From positions 1-64,000 of the forward strand of contig NZ_CYIG01000017.1 in NCBI RefSeq assembly GCF_001298675.1: a stretch of DNA of 64,000 bases, in the 5' to 3' direction. This document shows, one piece after another, positions 33,393 to 41,627 of the stretch; within the stretch, counting starts at the first letter, position 1; the number at the start of each line of letters is the position of its first letter. A program made the position numbers and the translations under genes. The stretch is from Paenacidovorax caeni. Lineage in GTDB: Bacteria > Pseudomonadota > Gammaproteobacteria > Burkholderiales > Burkholderiaceae_C. Below the pieces are notes generated by a model, which did no database searches, was not told the origin of the DNA, and saw only the letters and a program-made list of their open reading frames with translations.

Positions 33393-34628
33393 TTAACGCA
33401 CCGCCAGGCGCTCGCGCAGCCGCGCCAGGCGGCGCCAGGCGGTGTCGATGTCGGCCTCGGTCAGCTCGCCGTTGGCAATCGCCTCGCGCACCAGGCTGGC
33501 CACATGGCGGCCCATGTCATAGCGTGGCTGAAAGCCGGGCACCCGCGTGGCAGCGCCCGGGTTGTTCGATAACACCAGCAGGTCGTTGCCCGCCCGGATG
33601 GCGCGCACCACCGCTTCGCGGGGCGTGTGCTGCAGCTGAATGGCCCCCATGTGCAGGTCGTCGGTGACGACCACGCCGTCGAAGCCGTCGCGCGCGCGCA
33701 GCAGCGGCTGGATGAAGCGCTGCGAGAGCGTGACTGGCCAGTCCGGATCGACGCTGCGGTTGACCAGGTGTGCGGTCATCACGGCGTCGGCGTTGCCGCT
33801 GCGGATCAGCTGCTGGAACGGCCACTGCTCGATGGGCTGTGCCGTTTGCGTCACGTCCACCAGTCCCAGGTGGGTGTCGCCGGTGGCCAGCCCGTGGCCG
33901 GGCCAATGCTTGAGTGCGGTGAGCACGCCGGCCTCGTGGTGCGCCTGGATGAATGTCTCGGCGTAGCGCACCACCGTGGCCGGGTCGTTGGAGTAGGCGC
34001 GCTTGAGCTTGCCGATGACGGGCGAAACCGCCTGCTGCAACGGGTCGGCGGGGTCGCCGCGCAGATCGACCACCGGGCCGAAGTTGAAGTTGAACCCAGC
34101 GTCGGCCACCATGCGCGCCATCTGGCCGTAGGTGGCGCGGGCCTGTGCGGGTGTTTGTTGTGCCGCGACGTCCTCGGCCGAGGGCGTGTCGGCAAACCCG
34201 TTCGAGGCGCGCAGCCGCTGCACCAGACCGCCTTCCTGGTCCAGCGCGATCAGCAGCGGGTAGGGCAGCGGGTTGGCCTGCTGCAGTGCCTGGTTCAGCG
34301 CCCGCACCTGCGCGGGGCCGGTGATGTTGTAGCGGTACAGGATGATGCCGCCCAACTGCCCGGCACGGATTTGCTGTAGCGCTTCTTGCACGCCCGGGGC
34401 ATCGGGGGTGCTGCCATCAATGCCCATCATCACCATCTGGCCGACCTTCTGCTCCAGGGTCAGCGGTACCGGCGTGCTGCTACCGCCGCCGCAAGAGGCC
34501 AGCAGTGCGCTGGCGCTGGCCGCCGCCAAGGCGAGGAGGCGTCTGGCGGCGCGCCGGGCGGGGCGTGCCGCAGGCGCAGTGCCGGGGGTGGTTTGCGGTG
34601 GCGTGCGGAGCGTCGTGGAGGAGTGCAT
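33393..34628 (-). CDS. Exported glycoside hydrolase family 3 protein (NagZ-like)
   Basis: A 411-residue protein with a signal peptide and lipobox (LLASC, about residues 42-46), then a GH3 catalytic domain. The family motifs KHWPGHGLATGDTHL and VVTDDLHMGAI are visible; the first matches the KHFPGHG plus His/Asp dyad of bacterial beta-N-acetylglucosaminidases and the second holds the nucleophile Asp. Cytoplasmic NagZ lacks a signal, so this is a lipid-anchored relative acting outside the inner membrane, perhaps on peptidoglycan fragments. An Arg-rich 30-residue leader precedes the hydrophobic core. Confidence 0.87.
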   Translation of the reverse strand: MHSSTTLRTPPQTTPGTAPAARPARRAARRLLALAAASASALLASCGGGSSTPVPLTLEQKVGQMVMMGIDGSTPDAPGVQEALQQIRAGQLGGIILYRYNITGPAQVRALNQALQQANPLPYPLLIALDQEGGLVQRLRASNGFADTPSAEDVAAQQTPAQARATYGQMARMVADAGFNFNFGPVVDLRGDPADPLQQAVSPVIGKLKRAYSNDPATVVRYAETFIQAHHEAGVLTALKHWPGHGLATGDTHLGLVDVTQTAQPIEQWPFQQLIRSGNADAVMTAHLVNRSVDPDWPVTLSQRFIQPLLRARDGFDGVVVTDDLHMGAIQLQHTPREAVVRAIRAGNDLLVLSNNPGAATRVPGFQPRYDMGRHVASLVREAIANGELTEADIDTAWRRLARLRERLAVR

Positions 34629-34668
34629 GGGTCAAGGCGCGGGCGCGCGTAATCCAACCTGCGTATTG

Positions 34669-36714
34669 TTACCGTGACGCCAGGGCCTCGACTTGCACCG
34701 CGCAGTCGTAGAACGTCGGGCCTTCGCCAAGGTCGGTCAGCGCCTGGCTGGTGAGCTGGTTGACGTTGGTGCCGTCCAGTCCCAGCTTGCGCCACCAGAT
34801 GCCGAGCCCGTTCACCACGCCCGGGCGCGCGCGCTCGCAGACCACCGCGTGGCAGGCATGGCTGCCGCGGTCGTTGAACACACGCACCACGCTGCCGTCG
34901 GCAATGCCGCGTGCCGCGGCGTCCTGCGGGTGGATCTCCAGCAAGGGGCGCCCTTCGATGTCGCGCAGGCTTTGCACGTTGACGAAGCTGGAGTTGAGGA
35001 AGTTGCGCGCGGGCGGCGAGATCATCGCCAGCGGGTACTGTGGCGATTGGCCCGGGGCCTCGTGGTTGGGCACGTAGTCGGGCAGCGGATCGAGCCCGCG
35101 CGCGGCCAGGCGCGGGCTATGGAACTCGCAGCGGCCCGATGGCGTGGGAAAGCCGCCCTGGGCGAAGGGCGCCTCCGGGCCGGGCAGTGTGACGAAGCCT
35201 TGCGCCAACAGGTGCTCGAAGTCCACGGCCTCGCCGTAGGCCTGGCGGCAGAGCTGCTCGTCCGTGTCATCGAAGCACGGCTCCGTGAAGCCCATGTGCC
35301 GTGCCAGGTCGCGAAAGATCTGCGCATTGCTGCGCGCCTGGCCCTGCGGCGCAATCGCCGGGCGGTTGAGCAGCACGTCGGTGTGGCCGTAGGCCAGGTG
35401 CACGTCCCAGTGTTCGAGCTGCGTGGTCGCCGGCAGGATGTAGTCGGCCCAGTCGGCCGTATCGGTCTGGAAATGCTCCAGCACCACGGTGAACAGGTCC
35501 TCGCGCGCGAAGCCTTGCACCACCTTCGCCGAATCGGGCGCCACGGCGACCGGGTTGCTGTTGTAGACCACCAGGGCTTCGATCTTCGGGCCAAAGGTGG
35601 GCGAGGCCGGGCGCAGCAGATCGTCACCAATGGTCACCATGTTGATGGTGCGCGACGTGCGCCCGGCCAGCAGGTCGGGGCGCTGCAGCGCAGCCCGCTG
35701 CACCGGGAAGGCGCCCGAGCTGGACAGCAGCAGCCCGCCCGCGCGCTGGCGCCACGCACCGGTGAGCGCGGGCAGGCAGGCCACGGCGCGCACGGCGTTG
35801 GCGCCGCCGTGCGCACGCTGCACGCCGTAGTTCAGGCGGATGGCGGCGGGCTGGGTGGTGCCCCAGTCCTGCGCCAGCTGGCGGATTTGCGCCACGGGCA
35901 GGCCGCAGACCGCAGCGGCCCGCTCGGGCGGCCATTGCAGGGCGCGCGCGCGCAGGGCCTCCCAGCCCAGGGTGTAGCGCGCGATGTAGTCGTGATCCAG
36001 CCAATCGTGCACGATCAGCTCGTGCATCAGCGCCAGCGCCAGCGCCGCATCGGTGCCGGGCAGCAGCTGCAGGTGCTCATGGCATTTGTCCGCAGTCTCG
36101 GTGCGGCGCGGGTCGATGCACACCAGGCGTGCCCCCGCGCGCTTGGCCTGCTGGGCATAACGCCAGAAATGCAGGTTGCTGCCAATCGAATTGCTCCCCC
36201 AGATCACGATGAGGCGCGACTCGGCGAAGAACTCCACGCGCATGCCCACCTTACCGCCCAGCGTGTGCACCAGGCCCTCGCCGCCCGCCGTGGCGCAAAT
36301 GGTGCGCGCCAGCTGCGAGGCGCCGAGGCGGTGGAAAAAGCGCCGGTCCATGCTCTCGCCCTGCACCAGCCCCATGGTGCCAGCGTAGCTGTAGGGCAGG
36401 ATGGCCTGCGGGTCGCGCGCGGCAATCTCGCCCAGGCGCGCGGCGATGCCGGCCAGTGCTTCGTCCCATGAGACGGACGTGAACTGCCTGCTGCCCTTGG
36501 GGCCGGTGCGCATGAGCGGTGTCAGGATGCGCTCCGGGTGGTGCGTACGCTCGGCGTATTTCGAGACCTTGGCGCACAGCACGCCATCGGTGTGGCGGTG
36601 CGCGGGGTTGCCCTGCACGCGCACGGCGCGGCCGTTCTCCACGGTGGTCAAGAGGGCACAGGTGTCGGGGCAGTCGTGCGGGCAGGCGCCGCGCACGGGG
36701 TTGGAAGAAAGCAT
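34669..36714 (-). CDS. Molybdopterin oxidoreductase, DMSO reductase superfamily
   Basis: A 681-residue single-subunit-like molybdoenzyme. An N-terminal [4Fe-4S] site is formed by Cys11, Cys15, Cys19 and Cys47 (CPHDCPDTC and GVLCAK). Molybdopterin domains follow (WGSNSIGSNLHFWRY, YNSNPVAVAPDSAK, LPATTQLEHWDVH), then a C-terminal molydopterin-dinucleotide-binding domain (about 565-681). There is no Tat leader, so it is cytoplasmic. No electron-transfer or membrane partner gene is adjacent. The substrate is unknown; such orphan enzymes are often annotated generically. It is divergent from the M20 gene with 88 nt between starts. Confidence 0.88.
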   Translation of the reverse strand: MLSSNPVRGACPHDCPDTCALLTTVENGRAVRVQGNPAHRHTDGVLCAKVSKYAERTHHPERILTPLMRTGPKGSRQFTSVSWDEALAGIAARLGEIAARDPQAILPYSYAGTMGLVQGESMDRRFFHRLGASQLARTICATAGGEGLVHTLGGKVGMRVEFFAESRLIVIWGSNSIGSNLHFWRYAQQAKRAGARLVCIDPRRTETADKCHEHLQLLPGTDAALALALMHELIVHDWLDHDYIARYTLGWEALRARALQWPPERAAAVCGLPVAQIRQLAQDWGTTQPAAIRLNYGVQRAHGGANAVRAVACLPALTGAWRQRAGGLLLSSSGAFPVQRAALQRPDLLAGRTSRTINMVTIGDDLLRPASPTFGPKIEALVVYNSNPVAVAPDSAKVVQGFAREDLFTVVLEHFQTDTADWADYILPATTQLEHWDVHLAYGHTDVLLNRPAIAPQGQARSNAQIFRDLARHMGFTEPCFDDTDEQLCRQAYGEAVDFEHLLAQGFVTLPGPEAPFAQGGFPTPSGRCEFHSPRLAARGLDPLPDYVPNHEAPGQSPQYPLAMISPPARNFLNSSFVNVQSLRDIEGRPLLEIHPQDAAARGIADGSVVRVFNDRGSHACHAVVCERARPGVVNGLGIWWRKLGLDGTNVNQLTSQALTDLGEGPTFYDCAVQVEALASR

Positions 36715-36802
36715 GGCGAACAGGAGAGTGGGGGCAGGCGCAGCAGTATTCCACTTTCACCAAAGTGCTGTACTAGACTGTGCCAATCGAAGGAAAACTG
36801 CC

Positions 36803-38008
36803 ATGAAGACCATTGACGCCATCGCCGCCCAGGCGCCTGCCATCGCAGCCTTGCGCCGCGACATCCACGCCCACCCCGAGCTGTGTTTCGAAGAAGTGCG
36901 CACCGCCGACCTCGTGGCCGCAAAGCTCACGCAGTGGGGCATTCCCCTTCATCGCGGCATGGGCAAGACCGGCGTGGTGGGCATCGTGCACGGGCGCGAC
37001 GGCGGTGCCTGCGGGCGCGCTGTGGGCCTGCGCGCCGACATGGATGCGCTGCCGATGCAGGAATTCAATACCTTCGCGCATGCCAGCCAGGCGCCGGGCA
37101 AGATGCACGCCTGCGGCCACGACGGCCATACCGCCATGCTGCTGGCGGCGGCGCAGTACCTGGCCAGCCACCGCGACTTCGACGGCACGGTGTACCTGAT
37201 CTTCCAGCCGGCCGAGGAGGGCGGCGGCGGCGCGCGCGTGATGATGGACGATGGCCTGTTCACCCGCTTCCCCATGGAGGCCGTGTTCGGCATGCACAAC
37301 TGGCCCGGCATGCCTGCGGGCACCATGGCCGTGAGCGCCGGGCCGGTGATGGCCTCGACCAGCGAGTTCAAGATCACCATCCGAGGCAAGGGCAGCCACG
37401 CCGCCATGCCGCACATGGGCATTGACCCGGTGCCCATCGCCTGCCAGGTGGTGCAGGGGTTCCAGAGCATTGTCAGCCGCAACAAGAAGCCGCTGGACGC
37501 TGGTGTGATCTCGGTCACCATGATCCATGCCGGGGAGGCCTCCAACGTGGTGCCCGATGCCTGCGAGCTGCAGGGCACGGTGCGCACCTTCACCACCGAA
37601 TTGCTCGACCTGATCGAGCGCCGCATGCGCCAGGTGGCCGAGCACACCTGCGCCGCGCACGAGGCGCGCTGCGAATTCGAGCTCGTGCGCAACTACCCGC
37701 CCACGGTGAACAGCCCGGCCGAGGCCGCGTTCGCGCGCCAGGTGATGGTGGACATCCTCGGCAAGGACAAGGTGCTGGCGCAGGAGCCCACGCTCGGTGG
37801 CGAGGACTTCGCCTACATGCTGCAAGCTAAGCCGGGCGCGTACTGCTTCATCGCCAACGGCGACGGCGGCCACCGCGACATGGGCCATGGCGCAGGCCCG
37901 TGCACGCTGCACAACCCGAGCTACGACTTCAACGACGCGCTGATTCCGCTGGGCGCGACCTACTGGGTGCGGCTGGCGCAGGCGTGGCTGAACCGTGCGC
38001 CCGGTTAA
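36803..38008 (+). CDS. M20 family metallo-amidohydrolase (hippurate hydrolase type)
   Basis: A 401-residue M20D amidohydrolase. The metal-binding motifs MHACGHDGHTAM and QPAEEGGGGARVMMDDG are intact, and the dimerisation domain lies at about 185-300 (GKGSHAAMPHMGIDPV). Members release acids from N-acyl amino acids, such as hippurate to benzoate and glycine. The ATG at 36803 begins the standard N-terminus ending in RRDIHAHPEL, with AAGGAAAA upstream. It ends before a family 1 repeat. The substrate is unproved. Confidence 0.9.
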   Translation: MKTIDAIAAQAPAIAALRRDIHAHPELCFEEVRTADLVAAKLTQWGIPLHRGMGKTGVVGIVHGRDGGACGRAVGLRADMDALPMQEFNTFAHASQAPGKMHACGHDGHTAMLLAAAQYLASHRDFDGTVYLIFQPAEEGGGGARVMMDDGLFTRFPMEAVFGMHNWPGMPAGTMAVSAGPVMASTSEFKITIRGKGSHAAMPHMGIDPVPIACQVVQGFQSIVSRNKKPLDAGVISVTMIHAGEASNVVPDACELQGTVRTFTTELLDLIERRMRQVAEHTCAAHEARCEFELVRNYPPTVNSPAEAAFARQVMVDILGKDKVLAQEPTLGGEDFAYMLQAKPGAYCFIANGDGGHRDMGHGAGPCTLHNPSYDFNDALIPLGATYWVRLAQAWLNRAPG

Positions 38009-38067
38009 TCTTTAAAAAAAATGGCGCTAGCCCTTACAGGGCAAGCGCTGGCAGCTATTGATTATGT
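38008..38067 (+). repeat. Family 1 repeat, copy j
   Basis: Eight As at 38014-38021 are followed by GGCGCTAGCCCTTACAGGGC and AAGCGCTGGCAGCTATTG. The core is an almost perfect hairpin. The copy lies between the convergent M20 and acyltransferase genes. Confidence 0.85.
38014..38048 (-). terminator. Terminator of the acyltransferase gene, formed by a family 1 repeat
   Basis: On the minus strand, GCGCT and GCCC arms form a stem with one internal mismatch. It is followed by CCA and eight Ts (As at 38014-38021 on the plus strand). Confidence 0.65.
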
Positions 38068-38085
38068 AGCGAGTCGTGGGGCCCA

Positions 38086-39651
38086 TCACTCCTCGCCCCA
38101 GGGCAGCATCAGGGTCAGCAGTGACAGCCGCGCGAATTCGGGCGTGAAGGCGTCGATGATCTGCTGCGGCTCGGGGCACAGCGTGGTGTCGGTCATGACG
38201 CCAAACTGCACGCCGCCGCCGTAGCTGAGGATGGAGACGCCCAGCCCGATGTCGCCCGACTGCGGCACCCAGAACATGCATTGCGTCACGCGCGCGCCGC
38301 AAAGGGTCAGCGCGTCGCGCGGGCCGGGCACGTTGGTCATCACGGCGGTGGTCTTGCGCGCGAAAAGGTTTAGCAGCGCGTCCTGCGCGGGCTTGACCAG
38401 CATGCCCGCCATCGACAGCATGGCGAAGGCCAGCAGCGGCTGTGTGCTGCCCTTGAGCGCGTTCATGCGTTGGCGCACCTCGTATACGCGTTCAATCGGG
38501 TTCTCGATGCCGATGGGCAGCACCAGCGGCACCAGGCCGAAGTGGTTGCCCAGCTTCCAGGCCTGCTCCATGGGGCGCAGGTTCACCGGGATCATGGCGC
38601 GGATCTCCTGGCCCGCCGGGTCGTCGCCCTGGGCGCGCAGGTAACCGCCGATGGCACCGGCCACGCACGACAGCAGCACGTCATTGACCGAGCAGTTCAG
38701 CGCCTTGCCGATGGCCTTGACCTCGTCCAGCGGGAGCGGCGGGCACCAGGCGACGCGCTTGGCGTGGCCCGGCTTGCCCTTCAGGCGCGTGGCCGAGTCG
38801 TCGGGCATGAGCGCCAGCGCGGCGGCGTCGCTCACCAGCTGGTAGGCCATGCGCGCGGCCTCCACCGAGCCCGCCAGGCCCTGCTCCAGCATTTTCTCGG
38901 GCTCGCGCAGCAGGTGCAGTGAATGCGCGGCGCTTTCGCCCGCCATGTCGATGGCCTTCACGGCCATGTCGGTGAACGGGCGGATCAGCGTGTCAGCCAG
39001 CCACTCCTCGGGGCTGCCCGCCGCGTGCGCTGCCTTGGCGTGGCGCTGCGGCGGCTCGCTGCCGCCATCGACCAGCGACAGCGTGACCGAGATCAGCGCA
39101 ATGCCGTCGGCGATGCAGTGGTGGATGCGCACGATGAGCGCGCTGCCCTTCTCGCCGTCGTCGCCCGTGAAGTCCTCGACCAGATGGATCTGCCACAGCG
39201 GCCGGCGCCCGTCCAGCGGTTGCATGGCCAGCTCGCCCACGCGCTGCTGCAGCGCCTGTTGCATGCTCTGGCCCTTGCGGTGCGGCAGCGGCTCGCGCAC
39301 CACGTGCGCGGCGATGTCGAAGCGGTCGTCATCGACCCAGGTGGCACCGGCCGCGTCTTGCACCACGCGCTGGCGAAAGCGCGGGTACTGCAGCAAGCGC
39401 TGCTGCACGCGCTCGCACAGCGCCTGCCAGCGGATGCCGGGCGAAAGCGTCCACACGCCATTGATCATCATGCGGTTGTGGTCGTTGTCCATGCGCAGCC
39501 AGGCCGTATCGACCTTGCTCATGCGCTCGCCAGACAAGCCCAGCATGCCCGAGGCCGCGCGCTGCACGTTCTTGCCGACGATGCGCGCGGCACGCGCCGC
39601 CGGTGCGGGCATGGCCAGAAGAGGAGCGGCGGAGGCGATGCGGGTGACCAT
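38086..39651 (-). CDS. Wax ester synthase / diacylglycerol acyltransferase (WS/DGAT)
   Basis: A 521-residue bifunctional O-acyltransferase that joins acyl-CoA to a fatty alcohol or diacylglycerol. The catalytic motif HHxxxDG is present as His177-His178-Cys-Ile-Ala-Asp182-Gly183, and the conserved PLF-like start occurs as MSKVDTAWLRM at about residues 44-54. The C-terminal DUF1298 part has NVPGPRDALTLCGA. The ATG at 39651 has AGGA about 11 nt upstream; a downstream start at MSKVDTAW is possible. It is divergent from an acyl-CoA-binding-protein gene, which suggests storage-lipid synthesis. Confidence 0.9.
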   Translation of the reverse strand: MVTRIASAAPLLAMPAPAARAARIVGKNVQRAASGMLGLSGERMSKVDTAWLRMDNDHNRMMINGVWTLSPGIRWQALCERVQQRLLQYPRFRQRVVQDAAGATWVDDDRFDIAAHVVREPLPHRKGQSMQQALQQRVGELAMQPLDGRRPLWQIHLVEDFTGDDGEKGSALIVRIHHCIADGIALISVTLSLVDGGSEPPQRHAKAAHAAGSPEEWLADTLIRPFTDMAVKAIDMAGESAAHSLHLLREPEKMLEQGLAGSVEAARMAYQLVSDAAALALMPDDSATRLKGKPGHAKRVAWCPPLPLDEVKAIGKALNCSVNDVLLSCVAGAIGGYLRAQGDDPAGQEIRAMIPVNLRPMEQAWKLGNHFGLVPLVLPIGIENPIERVYEVRQRMNALKGSTQPLLAFAMLSMAGMLVKPAQDALLNLFARKTTAVMTNVPGPRDALTLCGARVTQCMFWVPQSGDIGLGVSILSYGGGVQFGVMTDTTLCPEPQQIIDAFTPEFARLSLLTLMLPWGEE

Positions 39652-39807
39652 GGCGGGCGTGTCCTGTGCGTGGGGTGGTGGAAGGGTGCGCGGATTTTGG
39701 GGGACGGCCTCTAGGGAATGCACCCTAGCGGCAGGGGCCGGGCCGTAAGATACACCGGCGCATGTACTTGCCGACACCCGTTTTTTCCCACCTTGCGAGG
39801 AGACTCC

Positions 39808-40062
39808 ATGTCCGATCTGAACGCCACCTTCGAAGCTGCAGTGGCCAATTCCAAAACGCTCAGCGAGCGCCCCGACAACGCGACGCTGCTGAAGATTTAC
39901 GCGCTGTACAAGCAGGCCACCGAAGGTGACAACGAGGCCAAGAAGCCCAGCTTCACCGACATGGTGGGGCGCGCCAAGTGGGACGCCTGGGAGAAGCTCA
40001 AGGGCACGGCCGCCGACGAGGCCAAGCAGCAGTACATCGACCTGATCGAATCGCTGCGCTGA
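39808..40062 (+). CDS. Acyl-CoA-binding protein
   Basis: An 84-residue four-helix protein that binds long-chain acyl-CoA esters in the cytoplasm. It shows the family signature RAKWDAWEKLKG, LKIYALYKQATEGD and the C-terminal YIDLIESL. The length is typical. GAGGAGAC lies 7 nt before the ATG. It is divergent from the WS/DGAT gene and ends in a strong terminator. It probably delivers acyl-CoA to the acyltransferase or to PHA-related metabolism. Confidence 0.93.
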   Translation: MSDLNATFEAAVANSKTLSERPDNATLLKIYALYKQATEGDNEAKKPSFTDMVGRAKWDAWEKLKGTAADEAKQQYIDLIESLR

Positions 40063-40083
40063 GGCGGCGCGGCATCACGCCAG

Positions 40084-40107
40084 AGCGGCCCACGGGCCGC
40101 TTTTTTT
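40084..40107 (+). terminator. Intrinsic terminator of the acyl-CoA-binding protein gene
   Basis: AGCGGCCC and GGGCCGCT pair around a two-base AC gap, followed by seven Ts (40101-40107). It directly abuts the convergent PHA-system gene. Confidence 0.9.
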
Positions 40108-40430
40108 CAGCCCGCTTTTTTCTTGGCGGGCTTGGCCTTGGCGGGGGCCAGCAGCTTGTCGAACTGCGTGTTCAGCTCCGCTTCGATGTGGTGCTTGAAC
40201 GCACTGACGAGAAAGCCCAGCCGCGCGTCCAGCTCGAACAGGTCGGGGTAAACCTGCAGCGTGCCGTTGACACCCGCCCGCGTGAAGTGCACCGTGTCCT
40301 GGTCGTCGCCTTCCTCGTAGGTGCACTCCATGTCCAGCTTCTCCTCGGCCTTTTCGGCCCAGGCAAAGGCGATCTTGCGTGCGGCTTCAAGGCCCAGCTG
40401 GTGGGGGCGACGGATTTGGATGTGGGACAC
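40107..40430 (-). CDS. Polyhydroxyalkanoic acid system family protein
   Basis: A 107-residue protein of the PHA granule/system family (PHA_gran_rgn type), associated with polyhydroxyalkanoate storage. It contains IRRPHQLGLEAARKIAFAWA, a YEEGDDQDTVHF strand region and a Lys/Ala/Pro C-terminal tail. The start is a GTG at 40430 with an AAGGAG site 7 nt upstream. This places its first 44 nt inside the 3' end of the upstream aminopeptidase gene, so the two are probably coupled. The role at granules is inferred from the family. Confidence 0.85.
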   Translation of the reverse strand: MSHIQIRRPHQLGLEAARKIAFAWAEKAEEKLDMECTYEEGDDQDTVHFTRAGVNGTLQVYPDLFELDARLGFLVSAFKHHIEAELNTQFDKLLAPAKAKPAKKKAG

Positions 40431-41568
40431 AGGCGAACTCCTTGGGCGCGGCCGGCTGCAGCGCGCACAGAGCCTGCAGGCGCTGTGCGGCGGGCAGGGC
40501 CGCCATTTTTCGTACGGCATCATAAAACCGTGGCCAGTCGTTTCCCTCGCGCCGCAGCAGCGCCTCGAACGCATCGGCCCAGCCGTCGTAGGCCGCCTGC
40601 GCGGCGAAGGCGGCGTTGTTCGCCTGGGCCACCCAGCGGTCGTAGCCCGCCAGCGTGGGCGCGGCCTGTGGTGCTGCGGCCAGCCACTGCGCACGCAGTG
40701 CCGCGTAGCGCGTGCGGAAGTCCTGCATTGCTTCTGATTTCATAGCTTCCAGCGCTTGACTGGTAAGGGCTGAGGCCGATTTTTGTGCATAAATCTCCGC
40801 CAGCCGCGCGCGCGTCGCGCGGGTGAGCTGGCGGAACTGTGTGCGCCGCGCCTGGCTGGCGCGGTCCGCCGCCTGTACTGCAGCGCTGGCATGGTGCGAC
40901 AGCCACAGGGCCCCGCCCACGCGCTCTACCGCGGTGGCGAAGGATTCGTTGAACGGCGTGTCGCCCTCGGCGTAGACCACCTGGTGTGCCAGCTCATGGA
41001 ACATCAGGCGCACGAAGTCCCCCTCGGGCCAGTGCACGAAGGTGGACAGCAGCGGGTCGCCGCCGAGCCAGTTCAGGTAGCCCAGCGTCGAGTACGCGGG
41101 CACGCCATACACCGACACCTCCAGCCCCTGCGCGGCCAGCGCGCGCGCCTGGGCCTGCGCGCCGGCCTCGGTGAAATAGCCGCGGTAGCCGATGCAGCCC
41201 GTGAGTGGAAAGCACCAGCGGTGCAGCGTCAGTGCATCGGGCGGCGCGGCCACCACGTTCCACACGGCGGCGGGGCGGCCCAGGTCGGCGTAGCGGCGGT
41301 AGCTGGCGTTGTCGGGCAGGTGCAGCGTGTTCACGGCGAAGGTGCGGGCGCGCTGCGCCAGCTCCAGCCGCTCGCGCAGCGCCGCCGGGGTGGCGTCGTC
41401 GGCGATCCACGCCGGCAGCGGGCGGGCCGCTTGCATCAGCGCCAGGTGCCCGCGCAGGCCCTGCCAGTAGTAGCCCAGCTGGCTGTCCTGCGCGCAACCA
41501 GCCAGCAGCCAGGGCAGCGCGAGCCAGGCCAGGCGCCACCGTGCAAGGGAATTCGGCCATCGAAGCAT
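40387..41568 (-). CDS. Lipoprotein predicted aminopeptidase (PF10023 type)
   Basis: A 393-residue predicted zinc metallopeptidase. A signal peptide with lipobox LLAGC (about residues 21-25) is followed by the PF10023-type domain with the zinc motif RLMFHELAHQVVYAEGDTPF (HELAH) and the downstream NESFATAVE Glu. About 20 residues near position 265-285 (SALTSQALEAMKSEAM) are encoded by an in-frame family 1 repeat. The ATG at 41568 starts right before the signal peptide. The last 44 nt overlap the PHA-system gene. The substrate is unknown. Confidence 0.85.
   Translation of the reverse strand: MLRWPNSLARWRLAWLALPWLLAGCAQDSQLGYYWQGLRGHLALMQAARPLPAWIADDATPAALRERLELAQRARTFAVNTLHLPDNASYRRYADLGRPAAVWNVVAAPPDALTLHRWCFPLTGCIGYRGYFTEAGAQAQARALAAQGLEVSVYGVPAYSTLGYLNWLGGDPLLSTFVHWPEGDFVRLMFHELAHQVVYAEGDTPFNESFATAVERVGGALWLSHHASAAVQAADRASQARRTQFRQLTRATRARLAEIYAQKSASALTSQALEAMKSEAMQDFRTRYAALRAQWLAAAPQAAPTLAGYDRWVAQANNAAFAAQAAYDGWADAFEALLRREGNDWPRFYDAVRKMAALPAAQRLQALCALQPAAPKEFACVPHPNPSPPPAGP
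40736..40795 (-). repeat. Family 1 repeat inside the aminopeptidase gene, copy k
   Basis: On the minus strand it reads GCACAAAAATCGGCCTCAGC, then CCCTTACCAGTCAAGCGCTGG and AAGCTATGAAATC. It lies in frame in the coding sequence in forward orientation, like the copy in the ChaN-like gene. Confidence 0.85.
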
Positions 41569-41627
41569 GCCCTGACTGTGCCACGGCCCGCCTACACTTG
41601 CGGTATTCACCCCTTCGGACGGCTTTG

